Shown here: positions 63,186 through 64,000 of the stretch, in pieces | Layout: every line of letters begins with the position of its first letter | How positions within the stretch are numbered: position 1 is the first letter of the stretch | NCBI RefSeq assembly: GCF_011387195.1 | Contig: NZ_CP046919.1 | Coordinates: 372,001 to 436,000 of the forward strand | From: Streptococcus ruminicola | GTDB taxonomy: Bacteria > Bacillota > Bacilli > Lactobacillales > Streptococcaceae | Length of the DNA stretch: 64,000 nucleotides | Direction of reading: 5' to 3' | Position numbers and translations under genes: made by a program | Notes under the pieces: generated by a model | Seen by the model: only the letters and a program-made list of their open reading frames with translations | Databases searched by the model: none | Told to the model about the DNA's origin: nothing

Positions 63186-63693
63186 GTAATTCTCCTAAAT
63201 ATTGTAAATCCTCTGATTGCGATAGCTGGCTGGGATTGGTTCCTGCTTGATTTAAAGGCACAGCAAGTCCCAATTTATCGTAATAGGTCTGCCAAAAGTC
63301 TGAAATCACGTGCTGATCATCGCCAAATTGCATGGGAACGGTCTTAAAAATTGGCAGAATTTCTGCAATATATTGCGAACAATAATAAGTGCCATTATCT
63401 GGATAAAAACTATCATTATAAGGTTTTCCAAGTAAAGCCTTGGCTGCCACCAGAACTTGGTCTGGATTGATTTTGGGATAGCGATAAACCGAAACAAGCT
63501 GTTCATGTGTAAGCAAAAACTCTCTAAGATTTTCTCTGACAACACCTTTATCTCTTGTCGCGTGATAAATCATTTGATTAAAATAAATCGCAACATGGCT
63601 GTACTGTCCTGTCGCCTGCTGGATTGCCTGGGACATGGCTTGATTATCGCGCATAAAAAGCAAGTCACCAGCTTGCAAGTCTTGTAGTTTCAT
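63169..63693 (-). CDS. YiiX/NlpC-P60-like permuted papain-fold hydrolase
   Basis: A 174-aa protein with LQAGDLLFMRDNQAMSQAIQQATGQYSHVAIYFNQ (catalytic His in SHVAIY, about residue 33) and YYCSQYIAEI (catalytic Cys, about 105), the permuted NlpC/P60 pattern of the YiiX family, which cleaves peptides, amides or lipids. No signal peptide, so cytoplasmic. The start lacks a Shine-Dalgarno and lies six bases from an extended -10. It is divergent from yaaA by 108 bases. Confidence 0.82.
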   Translation of the reverse strand: MKLQDLQAGDLLFMRDNQAMSQAIQQATGQYSHVAIYFNQMIYHATRDKGVVRENLREFLLTHEQLVSVYRYPKINPDQVLVAAKALLGKPYNDSFYPDNGTYYCSQYIAEILPIFKTVPMQFGDDQHVISDFWQTYYDKLGLAVPLNQAGTNPSQLSQSEDLQYLGELHDYHF

Positions 63694-63708
63694 ATGTTAA
63701 TTGTAACA
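63694..63708 (-). promoter_or_regulatory. Extended -10 predicting a leaderless YiiX-like mRNA
   Basis: Minus strand TGTTACAAT, then TAACAT and the ATG at 63693. Confidence 0.5.
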
Positions 63709-63786
63709 AAAAACAAAGTGTCCTGCTATAAGAAGATTTGCTACGACATTTATGAGGACTTATCTTTAAAGAAATTTTTAAGTCTG

Positions 63787-63801
63787 TGCTATAATGCCAG
63801 T
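63787..63801 (+). promoter_or_regulatory. Extended -10 predicting a leaderless yaaA mRNA
   Basis: TGCTATAAT at 63787-63795, then GCCAGT and the ATG at 63802; no Shine-Dalgarno. Confidence 0.6.
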
Positions 63802-64000
63802 ATGAAATTACTTATCCCTAACGCTAAAGAATTAAATACTAATCAAGATGCTTTTGCCAACCAAGCCTTAGGAACTAAAAGCAAATATATTCTTGAGATC
63901 ATGCTAGATTACTCTGTAGAAGATTTGGCTAATTTTTACAAAATCAATCCAGTCAAGGCTGACCAAGAGTGGCTGCGCTGGCACCGCTTATCAGACAAAG
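63802..64000 (+). CDS. yaaA: YaaA family (UPF0246) peroxide stress protein, 5' part
   Basis: The frame begins MKLLIPNAKELNTNQDAF, the YaaA start, and runs 66 codons to the window end (about a quarter of the usual 240-260 residues). In E. coli YaaA lowers free iron and protects DNA under peroxide stress. It is divergent from the YiiX-like gene. The remainder lies outside the window. Confidence 0.85.
   Translation, partial: MKLLIPNAKELNTNQDAFANQALGTKSKYILEIMLDYSVEDLANFYKINPVKADQEWLRWHRLSDK

Overview
The window is an ordinary chromosomal stretch of a low-GC Gram-positive coccus, almost certainly a Streptococcus. The evidence is gene content: a lysine-type murE divergent from a murJ-like flippase, macP in a glmU-nudF-macP-mtnN group, a cyclophilin lipoprotein of the SlrA type, a FemAB (MurM/MurN-type) aminoacyltransferase, a PsaR/SloR-type DtxR regulator, and liv-clpP-upp gene order. 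The ammonium transporter/PII pair plus serA-serC and liv genes suggests the bovis/equinus group (S. equinus, gallolyticus, infantarius, lutetiensis). That species-group call is inference. I see no phage, insertion sequence, CRISPR array, rRNA or tRNA.

Layout. 1-10 kb: GNAT fragment, phoH, msrA-yozE, cvfB, pyrH-frr, rplK-rplA with a duplicated L1-type RNA leader, a DUF3397 membrane protein and ftsK. 10-25 kb: slrA, a metal-responsive DtxR regulator, glmU/nudF/macP/mtnN, a dehydrogenase, small enzymes, a PadR-membrane protein pair with a clear operator, a FemAB transferase, metG, a large unknown membrane protein and an ArsR-SdpI pair with a clear operator. 25-34 kb: exoA, an ABC exporter with an unusual AAA ATPase, a ComP/ComA-like two-component system with a PDZ-like sensor, and arsC-like/ogt/DUF6440. 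34-43 kb: serA, serC, cutC, amt-glnB with two GlnR boxes, and the tmk-holB-ricT-yabA-rsmI operon. 43-50 kb: an acuB-like CBS gene, livJHMGF with a CodY box, ylbF-ylbG and clpP with CtsR operators. 50-64 kb: EamA/LysR pair, upp, sulfur amino acid genes, murJ/murE, a siderophore-type iron ABC operon with a PerR/Fur-type palindrome nearby, a DUF1803 gene, a YiiX-like peptidase and the start of yaaA.

The least ordinary signals are intergenic. (1) A family of 49-bp tandem repeats whose units carry a small self-complementary hairpin that covaries; it occurs at three loci (2866-2928, 26281-26441, 55191-55354) and supplies gene-end terminators. (2) A 165-178 bp structured repeat at 3872-4049 and 49154-49318, in opposite orientations relative to neighbouring transcription. 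(3) Six genes whose -10 hexamer lies 6-7 nt from the start codon with no usable Shine-Dalgarno, predicting leaderless mRNAs. (4) A strong intrinsic-terminator structure that glmU transcription must apparently pass. (5) Two RNA hairpins before rplK and rplA with the same 3x8 asymmetric internal loop, resembling the 23S rRNA L1 site. Starts given here are often shortened from the longest open frame, where a Shine-Dalgarno or overlap favours an internal ATG.
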